A stretch of 64,000 bases of DNA from Athripsodes cinereus (lineage: Eukaryota; Arthropoda; Insecta; Trichoptera; Leptoceridae): contig OX388313.1 in assembly GCA_947579605.1 (NCBI GenBank), positions 3,906,001-3,970,000 of the forward strand, read 5' to 3'. A program made the position numbers and the translations under genes. Shown here one piece after another: positions 51,806 to 63,254 of this stretch. Positions within the stretch are counted from its first letter, which is position 1. Each line of letters opens with the position of its first letter. The notes beneath the pieces are model-generated. The model worked only from the letters and a program-made list of their open reading frames with translations, searched no databases and was not told where the DNA came from.

Positions 51806-52590
51806 GATTCATCTCTTAATAAATTAAGCCATCATTTTTGACGGGTGTTTTAAATACTTGCAAAATCTAGGTTTTACAATAATATTTTTCTATATCAATA
51901 TGAGGAGTTCATATACATTGCAAGCAAGTAGCGAACTGTACCCTTTCAATACAGTCAATACGTAGCATTATAATAAAAAAGATAAAGAAAATAATAGAAT
52001 GTGAACCTAAATATTACATCTCTATGTCGGAGCAAAACTACGATATGTCACTAAACGATATTTATCAGTTTGACCGTTTAAAATTTTATACATAATTAAT
52101 TATTACATTTTAGAATATTACTCAACAGATATCTCGCCGTCTCCACAACCATCAGAATGTGTACACTTCCTTTGGTAGAAAACAAGAAAAGTGTCCCAAT
52201 ACTTACGAATCGGCTTAGGATGGTTAAATTTCGCTTAACCTATGGTACGTTCACCAATTCCTGTTTCAAATTATTATGTTTAACATTCATCAAACACACA
52301 TAATTATTATCAAGTAACAGCAACCATCTTTATGATGGCAATCTATCGCTGATTGTCAACCTGAACACTAGATGACGTCAAATAACGATACTGTTCTCCA
52401 ATTCACAACGTTACTTTGACCTTCGCTCACGCAGGTATGACAAATCCATTCAAATGCAAAAACTACGTTTAATATTAATAATTACATTTGCTTATCACAT
52501 GAATTACTGTCAAAAATGATAATGAGTCAGTAATTGCTATCAAGTTGCAATGGCGTTTTTTTAAACAATGATTTAACATATTTTTTCATT
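51806..52590. other. Gap, nothing recognised
   Basis: Moderately complex sequence without an open frame of note. Confidence 0.4.
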
Positions 52591-52591
52591 C

Positions 52592-52692
52592 ATTCATTCC
52601 ATCACTGCATTTCCCACAATCGGTGTAGCCAGCGAACAAATTGCACGTTATGAGCATGCAAATCGTCTTCTCCGTGCCATAACAATTAAGAT
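52592..52692 (-). repeat. R225, minus strand, 3' part
   Basis: CCATCACTGCATTTCCCACA, GGTGTAGCCAGCGAAC and TGCACGTTATGAGCATGCA. The inner hairpin is kept with altered bases (GCACGT...ATGAGCATGC, imperfect). Confidence 0.65.
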
Positions 52693-53335
52693 TATTTTAG
52701 ATTTTATTGGCATTCTCAATATGATAAGTGCGCGACATGATTACATTATGAATTTTCCACAATGTTTTAAATTACCACTTTAAGTAAAAATTTGATAAGT
52801 CACATTAACCTAAAATTGACGTGGTTTAGTTGCCCTCCGACAAACTGATAAGTAGGTACCTATTTTATATTATGTATTGTGATAGTGTTAAAAGAAAAAA
52901 ATATAAAGAAAAGCTAAAAATGAAAAGATAGTGGAAAAAAATAATATTGTAAAGATGAAACTGTGTCTTAGAATAATATTGGATGTCAAACGGTATGAAC
53001 ATAAAACTCTATGCAGAAAATAGTTTATAGGCCTCCCAATCTTTTTCTAAGTGCCCTGTAAGAGACAGATTATTATTATTACTAATTATATAAGACGATT
53101 CCTACGAGGATCATTACAGCTGAAGGCAAATGCGATCCCAGGAGAAACTAACAATATCCAGACAACAACACTACTACAATAGGCTTTAAATTTTCCTGTC
53201 AAACTCCGCATACGTCACGCCAAATATATCAATGTATCTAGCCAGACCATTCAACATTTGAATAGGCCTTCCTGATGAGGACTTTGCCAATAATATGTTT
53301 GTTCTACTTTGAGGCTGGTAAAAAAAAACGTGATG
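52693..53335. other. Gap with a minor RTE scrap
   Basis: TAGAATAATATTGGATGTCA and ACGGTATGAACAT at 52970-53000 match family R2 (63600-63632). Nothing else recognised. Confidence 0.4.
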
Positions 53336-53344
53336 CCGAGAACG

Positions 53345-53560
53345 TTGTATCATCATAGGCTTTCACTAGTGCAAAACTTTTCTTCCGGGTTGAGTGGCCG
53401 TGGTCTCGAGAGCAATTTATTGTAACCAAACGTTTTACCCACAACTGTGGCGGGCATCTTCAGGGGTGAGCATGCACGAATCGTCCGGGACATTCGCGAT
53501 GACGGAATTATGGTTGGCAACTCTATGCACTAGCGGGCTCAGGTTTCTTATAACACGCTA
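53345..53560 (-). mobile_element. Possible Penelope-like terminal region with degenerate hammerhead-like motif
   Basis: On the minus strand: CCTGAAGATGCCCGCCACAG-TTGTGGG-TAAAACGTTTGG. The CTGAAGA...CCACAGTTGTGG...AAAACG order recalls sequences found at the ends of Penelope-like elements, where degenerate hammerhead ribozymes (CUGANGA, stem II, GAAA) have been described. The GAAA box is not intact here. No linked Penelope frame is present nearby. Confidence 0.3.
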
Positions 53561-53679
53561 TAATTTTTTTTAGAGCTGATTAACACGAGGCTAGAGAATA
53601 ATTTTGATTGTATTAATTAAATTACACTACCTATAGCCGGCGAAAATACGAACATTTCTGCATTTTTAGTCAAATTCTG

Positions 53680-53998
53680 TTTATGTTAGGTACTCGTCAT
53701 TGGAATAGTTTGCCTTCCAGAATAAAGTTGCTCCCCACTCTTCATGCTTTTAAGCAAACGTTCAAGCACCACTTTATCACTCAAATTTGGCATTCCTTTT
53801 TTAGTCCCTTTTCCTACATATTCCTCTCCTTTGTACCTTCCTATCTTTAATTTTTTTGTGTAAGTTTCATGAAATTGGGTTAATTGGAAGAAATTGCGCC
53901 TCTGCAATAAACTCGCCCACTGTACATATATTGATTGTATTGGGTTTAATTGTATTTTTGTATGAATTGCTTGTAATCAATGTTCAGTAAAAATAAAT
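53680..53998 (+). mobile_element. LINE 3' end with covarying hairpin
   Basis: Frame reads TRHWNSLPSRIKLLPTLHAF, then KQTFKHHFI, the last part of a CR1/Jockey-like polyprotein. The 3' UTR has AATTGGAAGAA, hairpin ATTGC-GCCTCT-GCAAT (53893-53908) and ATAAACTCGCCCACTG, and ends AATAAATAATTAAAA. Confidence 0.75.
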
Positions 53999-53999
53999 A

Positions 54000-54622
54000 A
54001 TTAAAAATGGATCGATGTGATTTTGCTTCTATACCCCTCACTTTAACACTTAGAACAAGTTTATCGCAGAAAATATTTTAAAAATGATCATTTTAACAAA
54101 TCAGATAAACAGTTTATCTGCGGTTTCCACATCTTTCATCTTATAAATTAAATATTCAAGAATTTATTATTGCTATACAATAAAGATTGAGAAAATTCAA
54201 ACGTTGTATGTGCGTGGTATTAACAAAGATCAAAATGTGAAATATGATAAGTTAATGTGTGTACACTGGGTGAGTAGGTGTGTATCAAATGTACTGGGTG
54301 AGTACACATGTCTAGTGTGGGAGTTTGCACACTTGGATGAATGTGTCATCATCGCTGAAAAGGATCCCATATGCTATAAGTAATGCTGAAAAAAAAAAGA
54401 TTTAATAAAATACTCAGTGTCACACTGAAATTCGAAGAATATAATGTTTTTCTTAACGTTCTTAAATATATTATCAGATGACCCAAATGTTCCTGTAATA
54501 AACGCAGGGAGGAATAACTGTCAAGTGAAGTGTCCGGCAATGGAAAACGCCTCTCATTTTTTTTTCTGTGAATTTGTACTCTGTCAAAAACATCCCGTTT
54601 AAGTCATTTCAATTACTAAAAT
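54000..54622. other. Gap, nothing recognised
   Basis: TGTACTGGGTGAGTACACATG at 54288-54308 is a small palindrome-like sequence resembling the subterminal motif of the piggyBac at 23.4 kb. No element can be delimited. Confidence 0.35.
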
Positions 54623-54765
54623 CTTCAATTCAATGATAAGGTGTGTGTCACTAATCCTAAATATCTTAACTTTTATTTACCCGGAGATGACGTCTCGCAT
54701 GTTTATTACTTGGGAACACTGGCTAACCCATTCGTGAGAAATACCCTGATCGTGTAAATGAATGA
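54623..54765 (+). repeat. R225 copy, diverged
   Basis: AATCTTCAATTCAATGATAA, GTCTCGCATGTTTATTACTT and ACTGGCTAACCCATTCGTGA. Confidence 0.6.
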
Positions 54766-54859
54766 GGAAATGAGTGATACGACGAACTGTGAAAGATTTC
54801 TTCGGGTTACAAACGTTTTTCTCATCTGTCTGTCTCTTTCTCTCTACTTCGTCATATTT

Positions 54860-55075
54860 TTTTTGAGTGTGGTAGCTAGTAAACTAGTTGCATGAATAAA
54901 TAAACATATCGTCCTCTCTATGTCAATAAAAGCAAGGACGTCGGGATAAGTGAGTAGAATTCCTCATAAGATGACATTTTATAAATACTTGCTCTTAATT
55001 GGACACTCGAAAACTTATATACGTATAATATGAGAGCGTGAGACATTTTTCTTTGCCGAGAACTCCGCGGAAAAA
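54860..55075 (-). repeat. R225 copy, minus strand, diverged
   Basis: TTGAGTGTGGTAGCTAGTAA, AATAAATAAACATATCGTCC and AATTGGACACTCGAAAACTT keep the R225 order. Confidence 0.6.
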
Positions 55076-55450
55076 AATAAGCTTCACTTTGTAATTAGAC
55101 ACAAACAAATAATTTATTTTACTAGATTTAACCTTTGCATAGTTCAACGAAATCATAAATTTAATTACTTTGAGATCAAGTATGTAAGTGCATCATTGTT
55201 GAATGAAAGATCCATCTGGTTAAAGTGCAACGATCTATTTATCGGATCTTTGGATCATGAAGGTAATATTGTAATGCGCATGCCAACAATTTGCGGTTAG
55301 AGAAAGACAATGGTTGATTATGTCAAAAGAGTTTTGATATACTGTTGTAATAATTGTGCCTATTGTCTTTTTGCAATAGTTAAAGTTGTAATAAAGTTGA
55401 CGATTTATGTTCAAGAATAACGCTAACTCAACGACAGATATTTGCAATAT
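55076..55450. other. Gap, nothing recognised
   Basis: A 149-codon minus-strand frame (55235-55684) runs over the LINE below and is its shadow. Confidence 0.4.
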
Positions 55451-55451
55451 G

Positions 55452-55825
55452 ATATTTGCTGTGGAGATGTGATCACTGAGAAGAATGATTGGTAAAACTT
55501 TGCGAGATTGAGTGAAGAATGAGGATATCAGAAGAAAGATCGGATGTGAGAGGAGTGTTGCGGATTGAATGCATGTAAATAAGTCGCGATGGTTTGGACA
55601 TGTGCAGCGAATGAACGATGAAAGGTTAACGAAGCGGGTGTATTTATCTAAAAAAAAGGGATGAGAAAAAGTGCGGAAATCCATGAACTACGTTGCTTGA
55701 CCATGTAGATCAAATTCTCAAAACGGCCGCGTGTTGACTGAGAGAAAACGGCGTAAATATTTGAAAAACTGGAAGGAAGTGTGTAAGGATAAATTAATAT
55801 GGCCTTTTGTTTCCTCTGCCTAAAA
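55452..55825 (+). mobile_element. LINE 3' fragment, family L1
   Basis: TTTGCTGTGGAGATGTGATC, GATTGGTAAAACTTTGC, CGCGATGGTTTGGACATGTG and GATCAAATTCTCAAAACGGC match family L1. Protein-level landmarks are WFGHVQRMND and then an R-x4-V-C-K-D ending, with several frameshifts. Confidence 0.7.
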
Positions 55826-56046
55826 AAGTTGAATCGCTTTTACTGATTTTTATCGTTTCAGATTTATTGACAATCTGATCACAAGGTTCAAATGACTTAC
55901 GATATTTTGGTTTCCTGACGATATTCGCCTCGTGTTAACACCCCATTACGAGGAGATTGTAATGTTTTGGTTATATATTTTTTCTGAGATGACGTCTAAA
56001 ATTTACTTTGAAATTTAACATACCTACCAATCTCGATGTTTTATTG
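55826..56046. other. Short gap, nothing recognised
   Basis: No features. Confidence 0.35.
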
Positions 56047-56054
56047 ATTATATC

Positions 56055-56222
<168 letters not shown>

Positions 56223-56480
56223 CTTTTTGCACATCATCATTACATAACAGTGTTAACAAAATAATATAAAATTTTAGAAACTAGGACGATGTGCAGTGGC
56301 GAGATTATCACTATAAAGTGATTTCTTCCATCTAACCACAATTTCGTTTGGTCTTCAACTTTTTTTTCTAAATTGGTAGATATTAAAATAAAAACCTCTT
56401 TCACAAAACACCGTAACAATAAAACAATATCACTGTACAAATTCTTTCTTTTTAAATGCAACACATTAAAAATTAACAAT
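56223..56480 (-). mobile_element. LINE 3' UTR with covarying hairpin, minus strand
   Basis: The reverse complement reads GGTTAGATGGAAGAAATCAC, loop TTAT, AGTGAT (hairpin 56307-56322 on the plus strand), AATCTCGCCACTGCACATCG, and ends GATGATGTGCAAAAAGAA before the tail. No coding portion. Confidence 0.65.
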
Positions 56481-56808
56481 TGATTCGGAGTTCAAAAGAA
56501 ATAATGCAAGTAATAAATTAAACTGTACCTACAGTTTAGTGATACAGCTATCAATGTCATAAGACGTGTTATTATTATATTTTTATTAATTGCATGTTAC
56601 TTCGTGTTTAGTTACTAATGTAACACGATAGCCTATTTACATTTCAATGCACGTTCATGCGACACGTCATTTTTAAATAATTTGTAGATGGGTACTTACT
56701 TATTCATACTTTGAACTATGAACCGTAGCTACATACGGAACAATTACCTATAATATGTCTGCTACCAGGTTGAAAGGTAGAAAAATATGGATATTCGGTT
56801 CCACTACT
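56481..56808. other. AT-rich gap, nothing recognised
   Basis: No supported feature. Confidence 0.4.
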
Positions 56809-56809
56809 A

Positions 56810-56890
56810 TTACTTCTGTACCATCAGATCAGTCGCATGTAATAAATGGAAGACCTCATCACTGAATTTAAGATGTATTTTATTTTATCT
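56810..56890 (-). repeat. R225, minus strand, gapped
   Basis: TACTTCTGTACCATCAGATC, GTCGCATGTAATAAA and CCTCATCACTGAATTTAAGA. The middle of the element is deleted. Confidence 0.55.
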
Positions 56891-56892
56891 TT

Positions 56893-56945
56893 TCTGGAGG
56901 AGGCTGGTTTCTACCCTGTGATTCCGAGACGAGCGTTAAAAAGCG
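56893..56945 (+). mobile_element. RTE-like LINE scrap, family R2
   Basis: GGAGGAGGCTGGTTTCTACC and GTGATTCCGAGACGAGCGTT match 63892-63938, the last codons of family R2. Together with the R225 scrap before it, this accounts for the start of the 113-codon open frame at 56846-57187, which is therefore a chimera of repeats. Confidence 0.65.
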
Positions 56946-56949
56946 AGAT

Positions 56950-57862
56950 GTTGATAAAAGCTAACCACTCATTTATAATTGTTATCGGAAATAACATTGA
57001 AAATATATATATAAACAGGTGTATCCTTAAGAAGGAAGTTGGTGATATTTTTTACATTCTAAGTTCCGAACCATACCTACCTAATAACTATTTGACATCC
57101 GCTATTTTTTTTGTAATCAGCGTTTTAGAATACAAAACTAATATATTTGTTGACTACCCCAAACGTACGAAATTCCTAATAAAGTAAATAGGTTACACCT
57201 AACATGTAATTTATTTTATTTCTTTTATATATTTTTTCTTAATCTACAATGCCTTATTTCACTTCATTGCTTTGGTTTTATTATAATATTTGTAAAAGCT
57301 GATGCAGTCGTTTGTTGTGTAAAATAAATATATATAAAAACTTCACACATTTTGCATACAAGCAATATATGGAATCATTGTGAAAACCTGAATAAACAAA
57401 AAAAACTGCCACTTTTTTATTTTTTAATCAAAAACAAATAAATAATATCATACATACTTTTTTAGAATGCAATTCTTAGTTTTTTTAGTTTTAGTCATTT
57501 AAAATTTAACTTCGTCATTGAAGGACCCACTGACCACCTGGAGAGTGCAGAAATATGGGGAATTCCATTTATTCAAATCTAATTTGTATACTAGCAAATT
57601 TATCCATACTGGAGGTGCCGTATAGTAGACAGTCTAAAGATCTGGCCGGACAAAACCACCAAAACCTCGATATTGTGTTGTATTTTTTAACTGCACTCCT
57701 TTGATGTCCCTCAAGTTGAAGAGAAAAATATAAACATACAAATCAAAAATTAAACGAAAGAATTCAAAGTGAGCAAAATAAAATAATGAACCATCGTAAT
57801 TTTGGAAGCAACAAACAAAAGGCGTAAACTATATATTTTACGAATAAATAAATAAAAATACA
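56950..57862. other. AT-rich gap, nothing recognised
   Basis: Contains the rest of the repeat-derived open frame (to 57187) and AAATAAATA-type tails near 57325. No gene identified. Confidence 0.4.
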
Positions 57863-57864
57863 AT

Positions 57865-57998
57865 TTAACATCGTCAATTCAGCGATAAGGTGAGCCACCC
57901 GTTCTTATTTTTTAAGGTATATAGAGAACAAGCTTCATGATGAATAGATGCAATAGTTTTGCTAGTCGTCCCACTTATAACAGATGCCAAGGTAATTA
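57865..57998 (+). repeat. R225 copy, diverged
   Basis: ACATCGTCAATTCAGCGATA, AGGTGAGCCACCCGTTCTTA and AGTCGTCCCACTTATAACAG. Confidence 0.6.
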
Positions 57999-58031
57999 AG
58001 AAATGACATAAAATATTTTCAAGTTATTTTT

Positions 58032-58168
58032 TTAAGATATACTTATCTTAATTTTGTTATAAACCCAAATATAACCTTATACACTTTTCACAGTAAGTTG
58101 AAAGCTTGTGTCATGAAAGGGGAGTTTGCCGGCACCTGAGGTCGAACCACGGACTCCCTGTAACGACG
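58032..58168 (-). mobile_element. SINE family S2, minus strand, 5'-truncated head
   Basis: AACCCAAATATAACCTTATA, TTTCACAGTAAGTTGAAAGC and GCCGGCACCTGAGGTCGAAC. Part of the A-box region is lost. Confidence 0.75.
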
Positions 58169-58169
58169 A

Positions 58170-59080
58170 ACTCAATGAAATTATCTCAAAAATTTCACAT
58201 TACAAAATATTACATTAAATATAAAACAAAAAAGTACTTCTAAAATGTAAGTACAGACATTGATACGTTGAACGATGAAATTGTCCCATAATAATAATAT
58301 ATAATAATAATTTAAAGTTACACTAATTTGTGTTTCACTTCGTGACGGGTGATAACATATTGTAATATGTAGTTACGAACTACATAAATAAATGAATACT
58401 GGGTAGTGGTGGGTACATTCTGTTCATAAAATCATTTGCATGCTAGTGCAAGCCTCGTGCTAAACCGGCCGATGTAACAAAATATATTTAAGTTAAAACG
58501 AATAACAATAATTTGATAACACATAAATACAAACAAGATACTCGGAAAAGACAATCCTCATTTCAACATTAAATAATATATAACCAGGGAAACATTAAAT
58601 TTACTCACTATACTTCATGAGCTGAATATTATAAAGATAGAATAAAAAAAATGTTATACTCTCACACCGAATATCCCGAGTGGAGCAGACATAGAGAACG
58701 AAACATATTGATATATCCCTATATCACGTGGTCTTGTCTATGGATTTGCTTTTGCTTGGGGGGCAAACAGTCCGATTGCGCAAATCATCCTTGTAGGATG
58801 TTATGTCATAAGAGAAAAAAAAGAAAGTCAGACGACAAAATAATAACAAAATCGACACTGACAGTTTTTTTGATTATTAGGTATTCTTTAGGCGTTCCAC
58901 CTAATATTGAGTAATTTTGTAATACTGACAGTCGGAAGGATAATACCGACATGACAACGCTCTTCTTTGAAATAATTTACTATCTGAGATAGCATGTGCT
59001 ATTGTACTTTATCTCTTTTTCACGCATAGTTAGAACTGCGCAGTTAGAAAGAGATACCACCTTTTTGTTTGTTTTGTTTT
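58170..59080. other. Gap, nothing recognised
   Basis: An 87-codon plus-strand frame at 58651-58914 contains C-x3-C and H-x-x-C pairs but no recognisable domain. Not supported as a gene. Confidence 0.35.
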
Positions 59081-59084
59081 TGTT

Positions 59085-59240
59085 CCGTTGTGGACCTCCA
59101 AACATTTTTCTGTGACGTCATCCTTTAATGGTCTATATACTTCTTTCACTTCCTCTACATTCATACAATGCCTCAAAAATAAGATTTTTAAATATTCAAC
59201 ATTACCATTTTGTCGAATTATCACTGATTTAACAACTCGC
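59085..59240 (-). mobile_element. LINE scrap, family L1, minus strand
   Basis: The reverse complement reads R-H-C-M-N-V-E-E-V-K-E-V-Y, matching the CMNVEEAKEVC segment of the L1 copy at 472-672. Confidence 0.6.
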
Positions 59241-59391
59241 ACGACGTACAAGAATTCACAAATTATACTTATATACATATTTTAGAATCATTTTATACAT
59301 CGACTGTTCAGTTCTATAACTCAACAAATCGTTTTTTTTTATTTTTATTTATTGGTAACACAAACATACAATTTACGCCATTTATTAAAAA

Positions 59392-59525
59392 CACCCTCCT
59401 TTACACGAGACTTGTCTCTATAAAGAGGATGTTTAGATTTAAGTTTTATCAAATAGTCTATGTATTGTCATTTGTCATGTCTGTATAATTGTTGTTAAAT
59501 AAAATAAATAAATAAATAAAATAAA
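59392..59525 (+). mobile_element. LINE 3' end, family T1
   Basis: ACACCCTCCTTTACACGAGA, CTTGTCTCTATAAAGAGG and GATGTTTAGATTTAAGTTTT, ending AATAAATAAATAAATAAAAT. Confidence 0.7.
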
Positions 59526-59771
59526 ATTATGCGGTTTCCTTTATATTTTAAATATTTAGCTGTGGAAAAAAATAATGTAGGTACCTACCTGTTTTCAATT
59601 CCACAAATATATATTTAGAATTGTTTAATAACAATTAATATAATGAAAACAAAATTGTTTTCATTATATTAATATAATGGAGTTTTACAAAATCAACGTC
59701 GACTCAATCAAAATAACAATTATTATTAAACGGAACAAAGACACCATGTCTTTAACACTGCGATTATTATG
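59526..59771. other. Short gap, nothing recognised
   Basis: TAATATAATGAAAAC...GTTTTCATTATATTA at 59637-59672 is a 15-bp hairpin. No other feature. Confidence 0.4.
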
Positions 59772-59773
59772 TA

Positions 59774-60150
59774 TAGTCGATTCCGCTTAATTGGGACACA
59801 TCGGGACTTAGGCATTTTGTTCCAATTAAGCGATTTTCATTTTTTTTTTAATTCATTTATTTGGTTTTGACAACTAAGGCCATTAACCAGTAATACACAC
59901 ATAAAATTAAACAATGCATATTTATTTTCAATAATTTTATTTTAAAATCAGCACAGATATTCAGTGCGAATGTAGGGCTCCCTTCATTTCCTTCCTGCAT
60001 AAATTAACTGTCCCATTGAAGCGGATTGTTGTCCCAATTAAATATATAAATTTACTATTGTTTTTTTAGTTTGGTTTCTATTCTTAGAGATTTGTACCAA
60101 AAAAGCGGCTGTCCCAATTAAGCGGCGTCCCAATTAAGCAGAATCGACTG
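59774..60150. mobile_element. pogo/Tigger-like MITE, 377 bp
   Basis: TA flanks (59772-59773, 60151-60152). The left end TAGTCGATTCCGCTTAATTG matches the reverse complement of the right end CAGTCGATTCTGCTTAATTG. TCCCAATTAAGCGG-like motifs recur about six times near both ends. CAGTCGA...CGCTTAATT termini with a TA target are those of pogo/Tigger-type Tc1/mariner elements. No transposase. Confidence 0.8.
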
Positions 60151-60154
60151 TATT

Positions 60155-60960
60155 ATATTTCACTTTCTGTTGTATTTTTAAAGCATAATATAAATATATC
60201 AATAAAAAAAAATACAAAAACGTCAATTTCTCGAATATAAGACATTTATTGTTGTTGAGTTATGGAATTGAACAATCGATACATTCTTGATCTTATCTTT
60301 ACTTTATAAACATAACCACAAGTGTTTGTATGAGTTGCAATATAAAAATTTGACAGTGTGTTGTCAATCTTATCGGAGGGATATATTTGATTTTTTATTA
60401 TTTACACAAGTGCCTGTTGATTTAAGAGATAAAATAAATAAATAAAGTGTATTATGATATATTTTTCTAAAAAAGTAACGAACTTTTTGCATTAATGTTA
60501 AATATTAGGGCAATTTTATTTAGTTTTCAACGAGTCTAGACCAATTTTTACGCGGATAATAAATTACGCGGAATTTAATAACAAATGATGGAAAACTTCG
60601 GGTTCTTTTCGCTAGAGGCGCTTTATTGTTTTCTTACAAATTTGTGTCTAGTTACAGTGCTGTAATGCGTTAAAAAATTTAACTGATAAAATATTCTGTT
60701 TTTGTAGTACTATGATAAAAGTTAAGGATTTCGTCAGAAAAAAACCTTAATTCTAGTAGTATCTAGATGATTACTTAATAGCAATAGAATTCCGAAAAAT
60801 ATTTATTGTAAAATAAATAAGTACCTACTCACCCATGGCACAAATTTATTTGTCTGGTTTAAGTTCTACAATGTTTATATTTTAATAATGTTTGTTTTTT
60901 TTGTGCAATAAAGATTTTATTATTATTATTATTACTTTTAACATTGGTCCTTTTAATATT
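60155..60960. other. AT-rich gap with a LINE-like tail
   Basis: TTTTTTGTGCAATAAAGATT followed by (TTA)n at 60898-60932 looks like a polyadenylated retroelement end. Nothing else recognised. Confidence 0.35.
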
Positions 60961-60964
60961 GTTA

Positions 60965-61030
60965 CTACTTCTACTACTACACCATTACGGGACATCCTAC
61001 GAGTGAGGTAGCCAGCGGACCAGCTATTAC
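60965..61030 (-). repeat. R225, minus strand, 3' end only
   Basis: TACTTCTACTACTACACCAT, TACGGGACATCCTACGAG and GAGGTAGCCAGCGGACCAGC. Confidence 0.65.
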
Positions 61031-61251
61031 CGTAGGTATATTGTTCCTATTCAAATTACCTGTTTTTAATAGTTACACGCATGAACATATTTTTTTTTGT
61101 AATTTCACAGTTAGTTATTATTATTATACCTACTTTTATATACATGAAATAGTTAGTTATATGTAGGTACATAGTTTTATTTACATAAGATAAATATTAC
61201 AAACCATAATTTTCCCCATTGAAATCATATACAATCACTATATTTTGATCG

Positions 61252-61470
61252 ATGTGGCGTAGAGAACACCCTTGCCATTGGGTCACAAAGTCCTGAATTC
61301 ATTTCCCGGCCAGAGAAAAACGATAAAATTACCTTTTTCACAATGTCCCGGTTCTGGGTGTTAAATGTATATAGATATTATTGTGTATAGTGCATTGTGT
61401 ATATCTGTATACAAAATTCATATCTGAGTTTGGGACTAGCTCGATCTGTGTAAATTTTCCATAATATGCA
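61252..61470 (+). mobile_element. SINE family S1, diverged full copy
   Basis: GATGTGGCGTAGAGAACACC, CAAAGTCCTGAATTCATTTC (decayed B box), TTACCTTTTTCACAATGTCC and GTTTGGGACTAGCTCGATCT. Confidence 0.75.
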
Positions 61471-61568
61471 TTGTCTCTATAAAAAGGATGTTTAGATTTA
61501 AGTTTTTGTCAAATAATCTATGTTATATATCTGTATTGTTTGTTATGTTCAATAAAATAAATAAATAT
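61471..61568 (+). mobile_element. LINE 3' end, family T1
   Basis: TTGTCTCTATAAAAAGGATG, TTTAGATTTAAGTTTTTGTC and CAATAAAATAAATAAATATG. The 5' side of the hairpin is missing. Confidence 0.6.
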
Positions 61569-61577
61569 GTAATGTGT

Positions 61578-61710
61578 GTTACACCATGTGCAATGAGGTT
61601 CGCCACACATCTTAAATGTATTAATTTTTTTATTGGCACAGAGAAGACAGCTGTTCTGTTGGCTACCCCACTTGTGGGATGTACCGTGATGGTGTAGTAG
61701 TAGTAGTTAC
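61578..61710 (+). repeat. R225, 3' two thirds
   Basis: ATGAGGTTCGCCACACATCT, TTGGCACAGAGAAGACAGCT, GTTGGCTACCCCACTTGTGG and (TAG)n. The first hairpin is deleted. A second, reversed R225 end follows at 61711-61745. Confidence 0.7.
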
Positions 61711-61745
61711 ATCATCACGACATCTTCTACAAGTGAGGTAATTAA
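61711..61745 (-). repeat. R225 end, minus strand, tail to tail with the previous copy
   Basis: ACATCATCACGACATCTTCT and ACAAGTGAGGTA. Confidence 0.5.
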
Positions 61746-61759
61746 TAAAAAAAAATTAT

Positions 61760-61955
61760 CTGATGGAGTCGAAGGAAGAAGAAGCAGGATGGTCGTATCA
61801 TGTGAGAGATACTGCAGGGGGTACAGTGTATGAGGCGTTTAGACAGTCGGAGGACCTCAGGGTGCGGTGGAAGAGCTTGTCGATTGGTTGGGGTCATGGT
61901 AGTCACGATCCTCAGCATTTAGGGACCGACTTGGAAGAAGAAAAAGAAGGAAACG
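61760..61955 (+). mobile_element. LINE 3' fragment, family L2
   Basis: ESKEEEAGWSYHV, then VRWKSLSIGWGHGSHDPQH, in a 96-codon frame. The HDPQH-x-G-T-D ending matches that of 6960-7230. The remaining codons to 62053 are read-through of simple sequence. Confidence 0.55.
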
Positions 61956-61978
61956 ACAAAAAAGTGGGAGTATTATTC

Positions 61979-62024
61979 TTTCCCGGGAGCTCCATGGAGT
62001 ATTTCCCGGGAGCTCCATGGAGTG
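61979..62024 (+). repeat. 23-bp tandem duplication rich in 6-bp palindromes
   Basis: Two exact units, period 23, of TTTCCCGGGAGCTCCATGGA-GT. The CCCGGG, GAGCTC and CCATGG palindromes overlap. Confidence 0.85.
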
Positions 62025-62044
62025 TATTCTTCCCGTGTCTTTGT

Positions 62045-63250
62045 TATTTATGAATAATAATATGGTAGTAGTATTATATCGTAGGTGTTAAAATACATTA
62101 CAAAGTTTGCGTGTTTCAAGTTGTTGTAGCTAAATGTTTAATTCGTGCTAACACCAATCGTGGTGTGTTGGCTTAAATTAAAAATATCACAATACACCGT
62201 TTTGTAAAACGTCACATTAATATGACATTCTTCAATCGTCAAATAACATAAGTCATATTTGTTTTGGAAACGAATCAATTTGAAAAAACGCTTTCTTTAA
62301 ATTTTTAATTTTCTTGTTGTACTTAGATCATTGTTTTGTTGCTCCGAAAGTTGTTTTTTGTGGCGCCCAGGACCAACTATCCTTCTATCTCTTCATTGGT
62401 GATCGTTCTAGTGTCAGTATTCTAGTCTTCTTTTTTAAATTAACATTTAAAAAAAATAAACAATAAAACTATTAAAATAATGTTTAGTAGCTTGTCTATA
62501 AAATGAGGTATTTTCTTGAAATAAAAAGGGTGCATAAAAATTACGCAAAAATATTGATACATACCTACTGGTAAAATGTTTAAGGAATTTATTCAATTTT
62601 TCTTCATAAGTTTTTCTTATTTGACTGATTTTTTACACCCATTTTTCTTATTTTACAGAGGTTTTTCTTATTCGACTGAAATTTTAGACGCATTTTTATT
62701 ATTTTACTGAAATTTACACCCGAATGATTAATAAGCAAAAACACATTGCCAAAGAATATTTGATTATTTATGGCAGATGCTTTGAGTAAAAAATGCAAAC
62801 CATCCTGAGACGATTCGTAAGGGTGGGAATATCACTACTCTTCCTTTCCATAAAAATCGATCCTACTGCATAATGTGTCACTTATAAGACTTGTGCGTCT
62901 CATTTTTAAACTAACACTGTGAGCTTTTTTGTATAAGCGCTTCAGGCTAATGAATTAATTACTACAAGGGCTGTGAAAGGGAAGAGGGATGGATGTTGTG
63001 ATGGCGGGGGAGAGGGGAGGAGAAGGCAATACAATGAAATACAAATTCTTCAGTGTTTCATATATTACAATAATAATTTGTGTATCATCATCCCTGTAAG
63101 ACATAATATATTATTAATAATTATTATAATGCTCATCATTAATCATCCTTTAAATTGAAAACATTCTTTCGGATTTGTAACGCACGTGTGTTATTAAATT
63201 TAATTAAATGAAATTAAAATATGTTTCATTCCGCGGAGACTTCGATAAAA
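62045..63250. other. Gap with minor repeats
   Basis: A three-fold imperfect repeat, TTTTTCTTATTTGACTGA-TTTTTACACCCA, lies at 62600-62722. A family X scrap (GACGATTCGTAAGGGTGGGA) is at 62815. No gene. Confidence 0.4.
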
Positions 63251-63254
63251 AATA

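Noticed and set aside
56846..57187. 113-codon open frame that looks gene-like
   Set aside because: Its beginning is an R225 scrap followed by the last codons of RTE family R2 read in a chance frame; the remainder has no recognised motif.
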